64,000 bases of DNA from Halorubrum sp. PV6 (GTDB taxonomy: Archaea > Halobacteriota > Halobacteria > Halobacteriales > Haloferacaceae), in NCBI RefSeq assembly GCF_003990725.2, contig NZ_CP030064.1, positions 1,860,001-1,924,000 on the forward strand, written 5' to 3'. The position numbers and the translations under genes are program-made. The notes under the pieces were generated by a model. That model saw only the letters and a program-made list of their open reading frames with translations, was not told the origin of the DNA and searched no databases. Within the stretch, counting starts at the first letter, position 1, and each line of letters starts with the position of its first letter. This document shows positions 17,646 through 26,120 of this stretch, piece by piece.

Positions 17646-18683
17646 GTGACTCACATCGGCATCGTCGGGGCGGGAGCGGGGGCGGCGGCCGCGGCGTTCA
17701 CCGTCGACGGCGCGGTTCCGGACGCGGACGTGACCGTCTTCGAGAAGTCCGGCGGGCTCTGCGGCCGCGCGGCCACCCGGCGTCACGGCGACCTCACCTA
17801 CGACTACGGCGCGAACTACCTGAAGTCCGACGACGAGCGCGTCGTCGACCTGATCACGGAGACGGTAGACGACGAGGGACTCGTCGATATCAGCCAGCCG
17901 ATCCACGTGTTCGACGCCGACGGCGCGGTGTCGCCCGGCCGCGACGGCGACGAGCACAAGTGGAGCTACCGGCGGGGGCTCACGCAGATCGCCAAGCGGC
18001 TCTTCGGCGAGACCGACGCGACCGTCCATCGGCGAACTCGGATCGAGACGCTCCGGCGGGCCGGCGATCGGTGGGAGGTCGACGACGCGGACGGCGCGAC
18101 GTACGGGCCGTTCGACGCGCTGCTTTTAAACCCCCCAGCGCCGCAGACCGCCGACCTGCTCCGGAGCGCGGAGTGGGAGTCGCCGGTCCGCGAGGCGCTC
18201 GTCGACGCGGTCGGCGACGTGCCGTACCGCACGATCTGGACCGCCGTGTTACACTACCCGTTCGCGCTCGACGTGCCCTACTACGGGCTGGTCAACACGG
18301 ACAAAGCGCACCCGGTCGGCTGGCTCTCCCGCGAGGAGTGCAAGCCCGGCCACGTCCCCGACGGCGAGAGCCTCCTCGTCGTGCAGGCGAACCACGAGTG
18401 GTCGGTCGACCGCTACGACGCCGACCCGGCCGAGAACGTCGCCGCGCTGGCAGGCCACGCCGCCGACATCGTCGGCGACGAGCGACTGACCGACCCGGCG
18501 TGGACGGACCACCAGGGGTGGCGGTACGCGCAGCCGGAGGGCGGCGTCGACCGGGGGCCGATCGACTCGGCGAGACGGGAGGGGCTGTACCTCCTCGGCG
18601 ACTGGGTCGCCGGGGAAGCCCGGCTCCACGCCGCGCTCGCGAACGGCCTCGACGTCGGCGAGCGAGTCGCCTACGGGATTTAA
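17646..18683 (+). CDS. FAD/NAD(P)-binding amine-oxidase-like oxidoreductase
   Basis: A 345-residue flavoprotein. The Rossmann dinucleotide motif is HIGIVGAGAGAAAAAF, followed by EKSGGLCGRAATRR, the adenine/ribose region and GG motif of the renalase/amine oxidase superfamily. The C-terminal FAD contact is LYLLGDWVAGEARLHAALANG. The GTG at 17646 is preferred since GATTAAG lies about 27 bases before it, as in leaderless haloarchaeal genes; an in-frame ATG at 17625 would add 7 residues. Substrate unknown; relatives oxidise amines or carotenoid-like molecules. Confidence 0.85.
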   Translation: MTHIGIVGAGAGAAAAAFTVDGAVPDADVTVFEKSGGLCGRAATRRHGDLTYDYGANYLKSDDERVVDLITETVDDEGLVDISQPIHVFDADGAVSPGRDGDEHKWSYRRGLTQIAKRLFGETDATVHRRTRIETLRRAGDRWEVDDADGATYGPFDALLLNPPAPQTADLLRSAEWESPVREALVDAVGDVPYRTIWTAVLHYPFALDVPYYGLVNTDKAHPVGWLSREECKPGHVPDGESLLVVQANHEWSVDRYDADPAENVAALAGHAADIVGDERLTDPAWTDHQGWRYAQPEGGVDRGPIDSARREGLYLLGDWVAGEARLHAALANGLDVGERVAYGI

Positions 18684-18768
18684 AAAGAGCGCGCTCGGCC
18701 CGGCTCCGATAGACGGCGGCGCACGGCTGTGCGTTCGGACGAGTTGGTGCGAGAAACGGCGTGTCGGC

Positions 18769-19044
18769 TCACCGGGTGAACCGATATTCGACCGTTCCCA
18801 GTCCGGGGAGGGTGACGTGCCCGACGACCTCGCGGTTGACGTGGCGAGCGAGCGAGCGCGCCAGGATTCCGAGAGCGACGAGGCCGGCGAGGGCGACGAG
18901 CGAGGCGAGGGGGTACGACACCGCGAGGATCGCTACCGCGACCAGCGCGAGGAACGCGACCGAACCGCGGAGGCTCCCTTCGGGCCCGACGCTGGGGCCC
19001 GGCGAGCGACCGACGGACGACGGCCTACCGTTGGTTGAGTGCAT
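18769..19044 (-). CDS. Small two-TM protein, unknown
   Basis: A 91-residue protein: a Gly/Ser/Pro N-terminus of about 25 residues, one or two hydrophobic helices (about 30-65), then a short domain ending LPGLGTVEYRFTR. The start is fixed by the ATG at 19044, which sits about 26 bases downstream of an A-box (GGTATTTACC on the minus strand). No family recognised. It diverges from the 134-residue membrane protein at 19287. Confidence 0.7.
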   Translation of the reverse strand: MHSTNGRPSSVGRSPGPSVGPEGSLRGSVAFLALVAVAILAVSYPLASLVALAGLVALGILARSLARHVNREVVGHVTLPGLGTVEYRFTR

Positions 19045-19066
19045 ACTGTACGATCGGTCCCCCAGC

Positions 19067-19105
19067 GGTAAATACCTTTCATATTGCGAATATGTTTTGC
19101 GAACA
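19067..19105 (-). promoter_or_regulatory. A-box with upstream palindrome
   Basis: Minus-strand TATTTACC at about 19068-19075 is correctly spaced for the gene starting at 19044. Just upstream, 19080-19094 is the palindrome CATATT-GCG-AATATG, and TTGCGAA recurs at 19084-19090 and 19097-19103. This is a plausible regulator site. The rest of the 242-base spacer 19045-19286 is relatively AT-rich with no gene that I can see. Confidence 0.45.
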
Positions 19106-19286
19106 GTTGACACGCAACGTCCACCAATATCGTCTGAAACGGTCGTTCATGCGGTGTAAGTCGTACCATGCTACTCGTTCGTACACTTATAAGAAATCTA
19201 GTAACTACCGAGCCGACGGCGGCCGGAAGCGAGGCGAGGGGGAGCAAATCGGAGGGCTTCTCCCGTTCGCGCGCGTCCGTTCGGTA

Positions 19287-19691
19287 ATGCCCGAGACACC
19301 GACGAGCGGTTGGCGGCGAAACCGCCCCTTCTGGGCGATGGTCGCCGTCGCCGCGCTGTACCTGCCGGTGGCGGTCGTCGCCCGCGCGATGGTCGACCCG
19401 GCGTACGCCGCGGAGCGAGAGCGACTCCCGGCGGTCGTCCTCGACGCCGCGGGCACCGCGCCCGCGACGGTCGTCGGCGGGGCGCTGTGGCTCGCGGTCG
19501 CCGGCGGGTTCCTCTACGCGTTCGCCGCGGAACTCGACGCGGTCCGCGCCCGGAACGGGTGGGCGCCGCCGGCGAAGGGGTACCTCATCCTCGCCGCGGG
19601 GTCGCTGCTCGCGCATCCGGTGGCGGGGGCGCCGCTCGTGTTCCTCCTCGTTCCGGGGTACGTCCTCCACCGCGGGCTTCGGGTCGGGTGA
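19287..19691 (+). CDS. Small membrane protein, unknown
   Basis: A 134-residue protein with three to four hydrophobic segments (about 16-36, 53-78, 98-128), polar N-terminus PETPTSGWRRNRPF and basic C-terminus. The segment GYLILAAGSLLAHPVAGAPL is hydrophobic and Gly/Pro-rich. I do not recognise the family. The ATG at 19287 is chosen since upstream in-frame sequence is AT-rich and not codon-biased. It lies upstream of the DUF7344-like regulator with 106 bases between. Confidence 0.7.
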   Translation: MPETPTSGWRRNRPFWAMVAVAALYLPVAVVARAMVDPAYAAERERLPAVVLDAAGTAPATVVGGALWLAVAGGFLYAFAAELDAVRARNGWAPPAKGYLILAAGSLLAHPVAGAPLVFLLVPGYVLHRGLRVG

Positions 19692-19797
19692 GTCGGCGGC
19701 GGCCGGAGCGCGGGCACAGCGCTGGCGACGCCGCTCGGCGGCGATCCGGCCCGTACATTTATTCCGCGCGAAACGAACGGTACAGTAGGAATCGACC

Positions 19798-20097
19798 ATG
19801 GTAACGACCGAAAACAGTTCGACCGCGCGTTCGGAGCGCGCCGCGGCGGAGCGCAACCGGGTCCTCGCCGGACTCGCGGAGGGAACGGTCGAGACGGCCG
19901 CGGACCTTCGCGTCCGGGGAAGCGCCGAGGAGGTCGCCGACGACCTGCGCGAGGTCCACCTGCCCGCCTTAGAGGAGGCCGGGTACATCGAGTGGGACCG
20001 GGACGCGGGAACGATCGAGCCGGGCCCGAACTTCGACGAGGTCGCCGACCACGTCGAGGACCTCCCGTTCCCGGACGGCAGCACCGACGACGACTGA
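19798..20097 (+). CDS. Small winged-helix protein (DUF7344-like)
   Basis: A 99-residue acidic protein. Residues 20-75 fit a winged helix: RNRVLAGLAEG, a divergent second helix, then LREVHLPALEEAGYIEWD, the recognition-helix and wing segment of haloarchaeal DUF7344 HTH proteins. Possibly a transcription regulator, target unknown. TATTCC-like A-box lies about 35 bases before the ATG. Its stop codon is the first base pair of a 37-bp tandem repeat. Confidence 0.75.
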   Translation: MVTTENSSTARSERAAAERNRVLAGLAEGTVETAADLRVRGSAEEVADDLREVHLPALEEAGYIEWDRDAGTIEPGPNFDEVADHVEDLPFPDGSTDDD

Positions 20098-20217
20098 CGC
20101 CGCGGGGGACGCCTCGCCCGAGACGTTTTTACGACGCCGCGGGGGACGCCTCGCCCGAGACGTTTTTACGACGCCGCGGGGGACGCCTCGCCCGAGACGT
20201 TTTTACGACGCCGCGGG
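20096..20217. repeat. 37-bp tandem repeat, three full copies plus 11 bp
   Basis: Exact copies at 20096-20132, 20133-20169 and 20170-20206, with a partial copy at 20207-20217. Each ends in GACGTTTTTAC, a T-tract that can serve as terminator for the upstream gene or as A-box for the downstream methyltransferase (last copy about 30 bases before its ATG at 20234). The first copy begins inside the upstream TGA stop codon. Copies are identical, so the expansion is recent. Confidence 0.92.
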
Positions 20218-20233
20218 TCACTCTCGACATCGC

Positions 20234-21154
20234 ATGGCCGAGCCGATACTGAAGTGGGCCGGCGGCAAGCGCCAGCTCCTCGACGCGTTGTACGCCCGGT
20301 TTCCGGCCTCGTACGGCTGCTATCACGAGCCGTTCGTCGGCGGCGGCGCCCTCTTCTTCGATCTGGAGCCCGCGAACGCGAGGATAAACGACGCGAATCC
20401 CCGGCTGGTCAACTTTTACGAGCAGGTTCGCGACAGCCCCGACCGGCTGATCGACCGGCTGGAGTCGTTCGACGACCCCGAGAGCGACCCCGACCCGTCT
20501 CTGCCGTACGCCGAGGAGACCGCCCGCGGCCGCGACGTGACGAACTACTACTACCAGCAGCGAGCGCGGTTCAACAGCCGGCCGTACGCGGGGACGTTCG
20601 ACCCGCTCGAAGAGGCGGCGCTGCTCGGCTACCTCAACCGCACCTGTTACAACGGGCTCTACCGAGAGAACGCCGACGGCGGATTCAACGTCCCGATCGG
20701 CCGGTACGCGAACCCCGACTGGGTCCAGCGCGACCGGATCCGCCGAGCCAGCGACGCGCTCGCGGACGCGACGATTCGCAACGACGACTTCGACTACGTC
20801 CTCGACGCGGCCGATCCGGGCGACCTGGTCTACTTCGACCCGCCGTACGAGCCGATGAGCGCGACGGCGAGTTTCAACGAGTACAGCGCCGCGGGGTTCG
20901 ACCGAGACGACCAGCAGCGACTGCTCGACGTCGCGGCCGAACTCGACGAGGCGGGCGTTTGGGTCATCCTGAGCAACAGCGGCGTGATGAAGGCGGCGTA
21001 CGCGGAGGCGGGCTTCCGCGTCGAGACCGAGGGCGCGACCCGCGCGATCAACAGCGACGCGTCGAACCGCGACGAGGTCGACGAAATCGTCGCGACCAAC
21101 GTCCCGCCGTCGGAGCGCCGGGCGGCGGGGCAACGCGACCTCGCGGAGTACTGA
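20234..21154 (+). CDS. Dam-family adenine-specific DNA methyltransferase
   Basis: Transfers a methyl group from SAM to N6 of adenine in DNA. The 306-residue protein has the alpha-class order: N-terminal ILKWAGGKRQLL, motif I EPFVGGGAL (residues 34-39 contact SAM), the target-recognition middle domain (about 60-170, including YLNRTCYNGLYRENADGG), and catalytic DPPY at 202-205. Length and motifs match D12-class MTases such as M.DpnII/Dam. No restriction endonuclease gene lies beside it, so it looks like an orphan. The recognition site cannot be read off. It is preceded by three copies of a promoter-like repeat. Confidence 0.93.
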   Translation: MAEPILKWAGGKRQLLDALYARFPASYGCYHEPFVGGGALFFDLEPANARINDANPRLVNFYEQVRDSPDRLIDRLESFDDPESDPDPSLPYAEETARGRDVTNYYYQQRARFNSRPYAGTFDPLEEAALLGYLNRTCYNGLYRENADGGFNVPIGRYANPDWVQRDRIRRASDALADATIRNDDFDYVLDAADPGDLVYFDPPYEPMSATASFNEYSAAGFDRDDQQRLLDVAAELDEAGVWVILSNSGVMKAAYAEAGFRVETEGATRAINSDASNRDEVDEIVATNVPPSERRAAGQRDLAEY

Positions 21155-21200
21155 GCGCCCGGACCGCTTCGGGCGCGGGGCGGCGGCGAGGGCGACCGCA

Positions 21201-21221
21201 GAGGGCGGGCTTTTTGCCCTC
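21201..21221 (+). terminator. Hairpin with T5 loop between dam-like gene and UspA gene
   Basis: GAGGGC (21201-21206) pairs with GCCCTC (21216-21221) around a loop ending in TTTTT. It may end the methyltransferase message; the same T-rich stretch lies about 27 bases before the UspA start at 21241 and could double as its A-box. Confidence 0.4.
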
Positions 21222-21240
21222 CCCCACCGACGAGTGCCGT

Positions 21241-21690
21241 ATGACCGATCTCGACATCGACCTCGTCCTCGTGTCGGTGGACGGCAGCGAGGAGTCGCAC
21301 GAGGCTGTCGACTACGCGATCGCCGTCGCCACCGAGTACGACGCGAGCGTCCACGCGCTGTACGTCCTCGACGAGGACGTGGTCCGCGGCATCGACCACG
21401 GCGTGGTCGACGAGGCCGACATCGCCGACGAGACCGAGGCGTTCACCGACTCGGTGGCCCAGCGCGCGGACGCCGCCGGCGTCCCCCACAGCAACTCGAT
21501 CGCGTACGGGTTCTCCATGGACGTGAAGACGGTCCACCCCGGTAGCGTCGTCTTGGACACCGCGGAGGAGCTCGAGTCCGACTTCATCGTCGTCCCGCGC
21601 GAAGACGTCTCCGGCACCCCCGGCGAGGTGCTCGGGAAGGCGGCCGAGTACGTCCTCCTGTACGCCAGCCAGCCCGTCTTGTCCGTCTGA
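21241..21690 (+). CDS. UspA-like stress protein, degenerate nucleotide loop
   Basis: A 149-residue single-domain Usp. The N-terminal strand LVLVSVDGSEESHEAVDYA is normal. The C-terminal region, PREDVSGTPGEVLGKAAEY, lacks the G-x9-G-S/T loop of ATP-binding members, so nucleotide binding is doubtful. Its stop shares one base with the ATG of the DUF63 gene, indicating an operon. Confidence 0.87.
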   Translation: MTDLDIDLVLVSVDGSEESHEAVDYAIAVATEYDASVHALYVLDEDVVRGIDHGVVDEADIADETEAFTDSVAQRADAAGVPHSNSIAYGFSMDVKTVHPGSVVLDTAEELESDFIVVPREDVSGTPGEVLGKAAEYVLLYASQPVLSV

Positions 21691-22505
21691 TGGTCGGCGG
21701 TCTCCCCATCGTTCCGGAGGGAACGACCCTCCCGCCCGTCCCGTACCTCTTCGTCGTCCTCCTCGCGACGAGCGGCATCGTCGCCGTGCTCCGCCGAGAT
21801 CGACCGGCGGTCACGGGCCGGCGCGTGGTCGCGCTCGCGCCGTGGATGGCGCTCGGCTCGGCGGCCCACGTCCTCTACGTCCTCGACGCGCTCCCGCCCC
21901 TCGTCGCCCCCTTCGCGGGGTCGCCGACGGTGTACCTCTCGGTCGGGGCGCTGGCGGGGGCGGCGTGGCTCGTCGCCGACCGCGTTCAGCCGGATCGGGT
22001 CTCGGCGGCCCTCGCGGTCGGCGGCCTGCTCCTCCTCGCGCCCGTCGTCGCCATCGCGGTCGGTCTCGGCCTCTCGCCGGCGGGGACTCGGTGGTCGGCG
22101 GTCGCGCTCGTGCTCACGGTCCCGGTCGCCGGCGCCGTCTGGGTCGGCCTGACGCGCTCGCGGCCCGAGACGCGGATAACAGGGGCGGTCGGCGGTCTCG
22201 CGCTGTTCGCCCACGCGCTCGACGGCATCTCGACCGCGGTGGGGACGACCCAGCTGGGCTTCGGCGAGCGCACGCCGCTCTCGCGGCTCCTCCTCGAACT
22301 GGACAGCCTGCCGGCGATCCCGATACTCGGCGACGGGTGGCTGTTCGTCCTCGTGAAACTCGTCGTTGCGAGCGGCGTCGTCTGGCTCTTCACCTCGTAC
22401 ATCCGCGAGGAGCCGGCCGAGGGGAACCTCCTGCTCGGCTTCGTGGCGGCCGTGGGGATCGGCCCCGCGGCGCACAACCTACTGCTGTTCTCGATCGCCG
22501 CGTAA
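21690..22505 (+). CDS. DUF63 family membrane protein
   Basis: A 271-residue protein with seven to eight hydrophobic helices. It starts with a short PIVPEGTTLPPVPYLFVVLL region and carries LFAHALDGISTAVGTTQLGFGE, the most recognisable segment of the archaeal DUF63 family, and ends in GIGPAAHNLLLFSIAA. Function unknown. Overlaps the Usp gene by one base. Confidence 0.85.
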   Translation: MVGGLPIVPEGTTLPPVPYLFVVLLATSGIVAVLRRDRPAVTGRRVVALAPWMALGSAAHVLYVLDALPPLVAPFAGSPTVYLSVGALAGAAWLVADRVQPDRVSAALAVGGLLLLAPVVAIAVGLGLSPAGTRWSAVALVLTVPVAGAVWVGLTRSRPETRITGAVGGLALFAHALDGISTAVGTTQLGFGERTPLSRLLLELDSLPAIPILGDGWLFVLVKLVVASGVVWLFTSYIREEPAEGNLLLGFVAAVGIGPAAHNLLLFSIAA

Positions 22506-22576
22506 GCGTCCGAGACCCGCGCTTCGGGTCGATTCGCGGGCACCACCGCCGTCAGTCGCGTCCGGCCTCCCGGCGA

Positions 22577-23059
22577 TCAGAGCACGGCGAGCGCGAAGCC
22601 GACCGCGACGCCGACCAGCAACACCGCCTGGACGAACGCGCTCGCGAGGACGCCCGTCACCGCGAAGGCGGCCTGCCGGAGCGCGACGCGCGGCTCGTCG
22701 GGGTGCTCCGAGAGCCCGACGAGGAAGACGGTGCCGGCCATCCCGACGACGAGGCCGATCGGTCCCATGACGAACAGGAGCGCGATCCCCACGAGCGTGC
22801 CGGCGACGACGGTCCGCGTCGACGCGCCCCCGAGCCGCCCGGAGACCAGCCCGGAGAGCACGTCCGCGGCGGCGGCTAAAAGCGAGACGAAGACGAGCGC
22901 GAGCAGCGCGACGAGCCCCGGTTCGGCGAAGCCGGTGGTGTACGCGTACCCGACGACGGTGGCCGCGGAGAGGGCACCGCTCGGCACGAAGGGGACGAAC
23001 GACGTGGCCGCCCACACGACGAGCAGCGCGACGGTGAGTCCGGCCGCGGAGAGAGCCAT
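22577..23059 (-). CDS. DUF456 family membrane protein
   Basis: A 160-residue protein with five hydrophobic segments. The Gly-rich pattern around VSGRLGGASTRTVVAGTLVG and FVMGPIGLVVGMAGTVFLVG, with alternating Gly in the helices, matches DUF456 (YqgC-like). The ATG at 23059 directly precedes the first helix; the longer open frame adds an Arg-rich non-membrane stretch. Possibly an uncharacterised transporter or glycine-zipper protein. Confidence 0.85.
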   Translation of the reverse strand: MALSAAGLTVALLVVWAATSFVPFVPSGALSAATVVGYAYTTGFAEPGLVALLALVFVSLLAAAADVLSGLVSGRLGGASTRTVVAGTLVGIALLFVMGPIGLVVGMAGTVFLVGLSEHPDEPRVALRQAAFAVTGVLASAFVQAVLLVGVAVGFALAVL

Positions 23060-23178
23060 GGCCGGACCAACGTCGCGAGAGGGGAAAACGATACAGCCCG
23101 CGAACCGTCCCGCAACGCGGTCGCGGTGGGTTCGCGGGGTTCGGCGGGCCCGGTCGAAATGCCCGCCGACCGCCCGAC

Positions 23179-23760
23179 TCAGTTCTCTTCTTCGACGACT
23201 TCGGGGTCCTCGATGGCCGACTGCAGGGAGTCGAGGCCGTTGACCCACTCGGAGACGAGACCGTACTCCAGCTCTTCGACGAGGTCGATGTCGAGCGCCT
23301 CGCCGTCGATGATCCGGGTGCCGGCCTGGACGACGTAGCCCAGGGCGGCGTCGAGGTCCTCGTCGGCCTCGGCGTCCGCGGCCGCGCCGACGAACTCGCT
23401 CACGTCGCCCTCGACGACGCCGCCGACGACGTACTCCTCGGCGGCGTAGAAGACGGGGACGAGCGACGTCTGGACGCCGTCGATCAGCATGACCTTGTCC
23501 TCGTCGTCGAACGCCACGTCGGCGAGCACGATGTCGCGGACGGAGCGGATCTCCTCGACTGCGCGCTCGTCGTCGATGCGCTCGTCGTCGAGCGCGGCGA
23601 GGATCTTGACGACGGCGATGGCGGCGTCGTCCTGCAGGTTCAAGAGGAGCCGCGCGGAGTCCTCGTTTTCGGGGTCTAACTCCTCTTCTTCCAGCCGGTC
23701 GAGCCAGTTTTGCCAGCGTTCGTCGGTATAGAACGTTTCAACGGCGTCGTCGTCGGTCAT
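23179..23760 (-). CDS. DUF2150 family protein
   Basis: A 193-residue, highly acidic, all-helical soluble protein. It contains ERWQNWLDRLEEEELDPENE, SARLLLNLQDDAAIAVVKIL and LIDGVQTSLVPVFYAAEEYV, segments I recognise from the archaeal DUF2150 family. Function unknown; the family is widely conserved in Haloarchaea and some methanogens. ATG at 23760 preferred over an in-frame start nine codons upstream. Confidence 0.88.
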   Translation of the reverse strand: MTDDDAVETFYTDERWQNWLDRLEEEELDPENEDSARLLLNLQDDAAIAVVKILAALDDERIDDERAVEEIRSVRDIVLADVAFDDEDKVMLIDGVQTSLVPVFYAAEEYVVGGVVEGDVSEFVGAAADAEADEDLDAALGYVVQAGTRIIDGEALDIDLVEELEYGLVSEWVNGLDSLQSAIEDPEVVEEEN

Positions 23761-23912
23761 GTACCGTACGTCGCCCGGACTACTCAAATGCCTTTCTTAT
23801 CGATCGCCGCGCGAGAGGGCGTCTCACCCTCGCGACGGCGGGATTCGGCCGTCGGCGCGTCGGTCCGCGGGCGGCGCGAGCGAGCCGGCGGCCCGGCCCC
23901 GCCGTGCCCCGA

Positions 23913-25082
23913 TCACGTCATCGGGTCGGCGCCGACGGCGGGGTTCTCGCGGGCGAACGCCACGAGCCGGTCGGCGTACGACTCGAACCGCGGCACCGAG
24001 ATGCCGGTCCCGGCCAGCGCCTCGCGGGTGTTCGGACAGCGGTAGCGAGTCGGGTGATCGAAGTAGTCGATCGTCGCCGGCTCCACGTCGACGGCGGTGG
24101 CCGAGAGCAGGCTCGCCGCGACCTTCGCGACCGGCTTCGGAGTCGGAACGGTCACCGTCCGGCGACCGGCCGCGTCGGCGAGGGCCGCGACGAACGCCGG
24201 CACCGTCAGCGGCGACGGGTCACAGAGCTGGTACGTCTCGCCCGCGGTGTCCGGCCGGGCGCTCAGCGCGGCGATGGCGTCGACGACGTAGTCGCGCGGG
24301 ACGACGTTCAGTTCGGTGTCGGCCGCGCCGCGGACGGAAAACGCCACGGCGAACCGCTCCGGCTGTGCGAGCAGGAGTCGGAGGAGGTTGTACGGCCCGT
24401 CGTACTTGTCCGTCGCGCCGGTCTCGCTGTCGCCGACGGCGATGGCCGGGCGGTACACGGTCGCCGGGAGCCCGGAGGCCATCCGCTCGCGGACCGCGAC
24501 TTCGGCGCGGTGTTTCGACGCCTCGTAGTGGTTGTTGAACGGCTGTCCCGCTCGGAGGTCGTCGGCGGTGAAGACGCCGTCGTACCGGCCGCTGACGTAA
24601 CACGTGCTCACGTAGTGGAGGCGCTCGACCCCGAGCCGTTCCGCCGCGTCGAGGACGTGTTCGGTCCCGCGGACGTTTACCGCCTCGGCGAGGTCGGCGT
24701 CGACGCTCAGGTCGTAGACGGCCGCGAGGTGGTACACCTCCTCGACGCCCGCGAGCAGATCCGGGTCGTCGAGCGCAGACCCGAGGCCCAGGTCCGGCGC
24801 CGTGATGTCGCCCTCGTAGAGGTGGACCGCCGGGGCGCCGGCGTCGGTCGCGGAGCCCTCGGTCCCGGCGTCCGCCTCGCCGACGGCCGACACGATTTCC
24901 CGTGCGCGCTTCGCGGCCAGATCGCGGTACTGCGACTGTATCAGACACGCCACGGGGCCGTCGCCGCGAGCGAGGACCCGGCGGAGCAGCGCCGACCCGA
25001 GGAATCCGGGGAACCCCGTGAACAGGAGTGTCGGGGGTGCGGCGTCGCCCTCGGCGTCGTCCGCGAGGAGGCGGCCGATCAC
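23913..25082 (-). CDS. SDR-family NAD(P)-dependent oxidoreductase / epimerase-like
   Basis: A 389-residue extended SDR. Rossmann motif TGFPGFLGSALLRR near residue 17, an Asp pair GDITAPDLGL, catalytic YEASKHRAE (Y-x3-K) near 200, and a long substrate-binding C-terminal part including VVPRDYVVDAIAAL. It resembles fatty-acyl-CoA reductase / male-sterility type SDRs in haloarchaea. The GTG at 25082 overlaps the TatD-like gene's stop (GTGA), so the two are translationally coupled. Substrate unknown. Confidence 0.85.
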   Translation of the reverse strand: MIGRLLADDAEGDAAPPTLLFTGFPGFLGSALLRRVLARGDGPVACLIQSQYRDLAAKRAREIVSAVGEADAGTEGSATDAGAPAVHLYEGDITAPDLGLGSALDDPDLLAGVEEVYHLAAVYDLSVDADLAEAVNVRGTEHVLDAAERLGVERLHYVSTCYVSGRYDGVFTADDLRAGQPFNNHYEASKHRAEVAVRERMASGLPATVYRPAIAVGDSETGATDKYDGPYNLLRLLLAQPERFAVAFSVRGAADTELNVVPRDYVVDAIAALSARPDTAGETYQLCDPSPLTVPAFVAALADAAGRRTVTVPTPKPVAKVAASLLSATAVDVEPATIDYFDHPTRYRCPNTREALAGTGISVPRFESYADRLVAFARENPAVGADPMT

Positions 25083-25939
25083 GGCGAGGGCTCCTCCAGC
25101 GTCGCCTCGGTGTCGATGTCGTACACCGAGCGGGGCGTCTCGACGTGCGCGGTGTGAACCGCCTCGTCGTACCCCTCCGCCAGCATCCAGCGGACGCGGC
25201 GGGGAACGGTCTTCGGCCCCAACACCATCCCCGGCCTGTCCGGGTCGTCGACGAAGTCGGTCTCCATCAGGAAGGGCTCGCCCGACTCGGCGGCGCGTTC
25301 GAGCCGGTCCTTCTCGCTCATCACGCTCGGCGTCGGGCCCGCGAGCCGCCCCTCGGCGTAGTGTTTCACGACGCGCGTCGGGTCGAGTCCCGACTCCTCG
25401 GCGACGCTGGCCAGATCGGTGAGGTCCTCGCTGGCCTCGGTGTGGAGCTGGACCGCGCAGTCGCAGGCGGCGCCGAGTTCGAACGCGCGCCGCGTCACGG
25501 CGTTCGAGGCGTCCCAGACCGCGTCGCTCACGTCGTAGTGCGGGCGCCCGGACTTTAACGCGAGCGCCTCGCCGTCGGCGACGAACTCGCTCGCGACCTC
25601 CAGCCCGCCGCACATCAGGTCGCGGGCGTCCGCGGGCGAGAACCCCCGCTCGTCGACGAGCCGGCTTATAAGTCCAGGGTGGACGCCGAGGACGGGCCAC
25701 GCCCGGCCCGGCAGGACCTCGTTTGCGGCCGCGACCGCGTCGAGCGTCTCCTCGAAGACGGGCCGGAAGTCGGCCGGTTCGTCGGGTTCGACGCCGAGGT
25801 GCCACGACGGTTTGTTCACCACGAGCAGGTGGGTGCCGCCGAGGTGAACGAAGTCCTCGACGGCGTCGATGCCGCGCCCGTGGCGCGGGTCGAGGTGGAG
25901 GTGGTCGTCCAGCACCGGCGTCCCGAGGTCGTCGGTCAT
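25079..25939 (-). CDS. TatD-family metal-dependent hydrolase
   Basis: A 286-residue TIM-barrel hydrolase. The N-terminal metal motif is LDDHLHLDPRHGRG, with further candidate ligands in VLGVHPGLI, QLHTEAS, VKHYAEG and FLMETDFVDD, giving the H-x-H...E...H...H...D set of TatD enzymes. Family members are DNases or other phosphoesterases; the archaeal branch is poorly characterised. First gene of an overlapping pair with the SDR gene. Confidence 0.88.
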   Translation of the reverse strand: MTDDLGTPVLDDHLHLDPRHGRGIDAVEDFVHLGGTHLLVVNKPSWHLGVEPDEPADFRPVFEETLDAVAAANEVLPGRAWPVLGVHPGLISRLVDERGFSPADARDLMCGGLEVASEFVADGEALALKSGRPHYDVSDAVWDASNAVTRRAFELGAACDCAVQLHTEASEDLTDLASVAEESGLDPTRVVKHYAEGRLAGPTPSVMSEKDRLERAAESGEPFLMETDFVDDPDRPGMVLGPKTVPRRVRWMLAEGYDEAVHTAHVETPRSVYDIDTEATLEEPSP

Positions 25940-26120
25940 GCCTGAGGGAGGGGCCGGGCGAGGCTTATAAACAACGGCTGTGCGCGTCGAAGGACGGATC
26001 GAGAGCGCGGCGCCGCTCGCGGGGCATTGAATCCGACTACCAGTGCTCGTTCGACGGGGATTGTTGTGTGAGATACTGTCTGATAGAAATGCTAATGCCG
26101 GCTCTGGACGTACGAAATCT

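Noticed and set aside
26043-26120. Upstream extension of the GAF-PAS kinase frame
   Set aside because: 26 additional codons are AT-rich at third positions and precede the GAF start; ATG at 26121 fits better.
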